Source: Paraburkholderia kururiensis JCM 10599 = LMG 19447 | GTDB taxonomy: Bacteria; Pseudomonadota; Gammaproteobacteria; Burkholderiales; Burkholderiaceae | Assembly (NCBI RefSeq): GCF_003986935.1 | Contig: NZ_RJZE01000011.1 | Coordinates: forward strand, 124,001 to 188,000 | DNA length: 64,000 nt | Direction: 5' to 3' | Notes under the pieces: generated by a model | Seen by the model: only the letters and a program-made list of their open reading frames with translations | Database searches by the model: none | What the model was told of the DNA's origin: nothing | Part shown: one piece after another, positions 62,421 to 64,000 of the stretch | Layout: each line of letters opens with the position of its first letter | Position numbering within the stretch: the first letter of the stretch is position 1 | Made by a program: the position numbers and the translations under genes

Positions 62421-63379
62421 ACGACGCACGCGCCCCCATGCAAACCTCCACGCAACCTTCCGCGAAACCGACGCAACCCCGAGGAGAGATGGCCATGATG
62501 CCCGTGCGCCGCGACCTGCGTTTCGCCCTGCCGCCCGAGCGCGCCTGCACGTGGCACGCGAAGGGGCCGTACGTGACGCACTTTTTCAACGCGCTCTCGC
62601 TGCTCTTTCCAGCGGGCGAGCGCTTTTTCATGGACTCGGTGCGCCACTATCGCGACCGTATCGACGACCCGGTGCTCAAACAGCAGGTGCTCGGCTTCAT
62701 CGGTCAGGAAGCCATGCATACGCGCGAACACATCGAATACAACGATCTGCTCGACGCCGCGGGCCTGCCCGCGCACAAGCTCGACCGTCGCCTCTGGTGG
62801 ATGCTGGACCTGTTCCGCAAGACGCTGCCGCAGTCGTTCCAGCTTGCCATCACGGTGGCGCTCGAACACTACACGGCGATGCTCGCCAATATGCTGTTGT
62901 CCGACGCCACGCGCATCGAAGGTTCCGAGCCCGGCTACACGCGCATGTGGACGTGGCATGCGCTCGAAGAAACGGAGCACAAGGCCGTTTCGTTCGACGT
63001 CTGGAATACGGTGATGAAGCCCGGGCTGGGTCGCTATCTGCTGCGCACGGGCATCATGCTTTCGACCACGGTGCTGTTCTGGCTCATCGTGTTCGACTAC
63101 CACGTGCGCCTGCTGATTGCGGACCGCAAGCGCGGCGGACATCTGCGCGGCCTGTGGCAGACCGTGAAGTTCCTGTATGGCCCGCGCCACGGCGTGTTTC
63201 CGGGCATTGCGGGCGAGTGGCTCAGCTTCTTCCGGCCGGGCTTTCACCCCTGGGACCACGACAATCGTGAGCATCTTGCCCGCATCGATTCGCTCGTCGC
63301 GGCGGTGGATGCTGCGAACGAGGCCAACCCCGACGCCGTGCGCAAGGCGACGCGTCGGCGCGTGCAGGCTGCGGCCTGA
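62417..63379 (+). CDS. Metal-dependent hydrolase family protein (Metal_hydrol, PF10118 type)
   Basis: Protein of 320 residues. Metal-binding residues look ferritin-like: GFIGQEAMHTREHIEYN (Glu98, His101, Glu104, His105), VALEHYTAMLA and WHALEETEHKAVSFDVW. A hydrophobic segment near 215-235 (GIMLSTTVLFWLIVFDYHVRLL) could be a membrane anchor. Despite the family name, members may be di-metal oxygenases or hydrolases acting on lipids. The ATG overlaps the SDR stop (ATGA). A second start at MAMMPVRRDL is possible, since the first 25 residues are low complexity. Confidence 0.82.
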   Translation: MNDARAPMQTSTQPSAKPTQPRGEMAMMPVRRDLRFALPPERACTWHAKGPYVTHFFNALSLLFPAGERFFMDSVRHYRDRIDDPVLKQQVLGFIGQEAMHTREHIEYNDLLDAAGLPAHKLDRRLWWMLDLFRKTLPQSFQLAITVALEHYTAMLANMLLSDATRIEGSEPGYTRMWTWHALEETEHKAVSFDVWNTVMKPGLGRYLLRTGIMLSTTVLFWLIVFDYHVRLLIADRKRGGHLRGLWQTVKFLYGPRHGVFPGIAGEWLSFFRPGFHPWDHDNREHLARIDSLVAAVDAANEANPDAVRKATRRRVQAAA

Positions 63380-63485
63380 GCGTGATGACGGCCTGCGCGG
63401 CTGCCGTTCTCAATGCAACGGCAACGCGCGCCGTGCCGCCTATCGTTCGGCCGGGCGGCCGGGCGGCCCATCGTGCCGCCTGCTT

Positions 63486-64000
63486 TCAGCGCGGCGGCAA
63501 AGGCAACGGCGCAAGCCGCCGGAATAACGTCGGGTAGTCGATGACGATCCCGTCCTCGTCCACGGTGAGGTTCGCCGTGAAGTCGCGAAAGATGCCTTCG
63601 TAGCGATACTCGCGGTTCAGTTCGACGCACGAGTAGGCCTGCCCGGCACGCGTCACCTGCAGGTCGGGCGTGGAAATGTAGGCCACTGAAATGGGCTGAC
63701 GCTCGCCCTGCGCGAGTTGCAGGCGGCGGATGGGCAGCGTGTTCGTGAACGGCGTGGCGGCAATGTCGATATCGATGCAGCCTTCGATGCCGCCCAGCCA
63801 CTGACCGTGCCCGTCGTGCCAGTTGCCGGCGCCGTCGCCGAGCAGTTCCAGTTCGCCGCCGCCCGCGATCTTGAGGTACGCGCGCAGGGTGCGCCACTGC
63901 AGATCGCAGCGCACCTGGTAGAAGAGCCCGTACGGCTTGCCGTAGCGCTGCCCCACCACCACGCTCTCCACGTAGAAGCCGTCGTCGCGCGCGTCGAACG
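63486..64000 (-). CDS. Putative glycolipid-binding protein (5' end beyond window)
   Basis: Partial gene, open to the right edge. The last 171 residues are visible and begin in-frame with FDARDDGFYVESVVVGQRYGKPYGL. The stretches YQVRCDLQWRTLRAYLKI, GCIDIDIAATPFTNTLPIRRL and YRYEGIFRDFTANLTVDEDGIVIDYPTLFRRL match the glycolipid-binding family once called DUF1089 (PA1994-like). It is convergent with the monooxygenase operon, so any functional link is uncertain. The true start is outside the window. Confidence 0.78.
   Translation of the reverse strand, partial: FDARDDGFYVESVVVGQRYGKPYGLFYQVRCDLQWRTLRAYLKIAGGGELELLGDGAGNWHDGHGQWLGGIEGCIDIDIAATPFTNTLPIRRLQLAQGERQPISVAYISTPDLQVTRAGQAYSCVELNREYRYEGIFRDFTANLTVDEDGIVIDYPTLFRRLAPLPLPPR

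Overview
The window is about 64 kb of high-G+C DNA, almost fully coded on both strands. Its gene families point to a betaproteobacterium of the Burkholderiaceae (Burkholderia/Paraburkholderia/Caballeronia type). The pointers are a DUF4148 protein beside a QseBC-like pair, a PixA/AidA-family protein, a GbdR-sdaA-soxBDAG block, an AcpA-like phosphoesterase, and many LysR/AraC-regulated accessory loci. The genus cannot be fixed from the sequence alone. No rRNA, tRNA, insertion sequence, integrase or CRISPR array was seen. The first and last genes run off the window.

Left part (1-22 kb). A CHASE-PAS-GAF-GGDEF signalling protein is cut by the left edge. It is followed by a NudK-like NUDIX hydrolase divergent from a DeoR regulator, and a GFA protein/49-residue membrane peptide/OmpR-type two-component operon. 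Next come a CcdA plus thioredoxin-like pair, and an SDR (lacking the usual catalytic Tyr), tautomerase and LysR group. A divergent galactarate dehydratase/ExuT-like transporter locus shares an operator motif. Then come OsmC, a 2-hydroxyacid dehydrogenase, a secreted phospholipase C/acid phosphatase, a VOC protein, and an AraC/alcohol dehydrogenase pair.

Middle part (22-44 kb). The best-defined pathway is catabolism of methylated glycines. A GbdR-like regulator is divergent from sdaA-soxB-soxD-soxA-soxG, which is followed by a FolB-like dihydroneopterin aldolase and a small unknown gene. Sarcosine oxidase turns sarcosine into glycine and passes the C1 unit to tetrahydrofolate, and serine deaminase turns the resulting serine into pyruvate. 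Then come a pyrroline-2-carboxylate reductase, a PixA-family protein and C39-like peptidase in an A+T-richer patch, a uracil-DNA glycosylase-like protein, a DadA-like oxidoreductase, DUF4148 with a QseBC-like pair, and an unusual signalling locus. That locus is a secreted degenerate molybdopterin-fold protein translationally linked to a hybrid kinase and facing a BetR-domain response regulator.

Right part (44-64 kb). This holds a phosphoribosyltransferase-HAD fusion, a NERD-helicase, a GST, and a TPR-glycosyltransferase with zur. A receiver protein/DUF1801 pair, an RraA-like protein and a TetR/EmrB-type efflux pair follow. Then come a SerC paralogue translationally coupled to a TPR/ATP-grasp-like protein, a GNAT, a MerR regulator, and a Baeyer-Villiger monooxygenase-SDR-metal hydrolase operon ending with a partial glycolipid-binding protein. 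A recurring trait is private short tandem repeats (10-15 bp units) in many intergenic gaps. The clearest is ten perfect 12-bp copies after gbdR. Two genes (zur, merR) have a -10 box placed exactly as expected for leaderless mRNAs.
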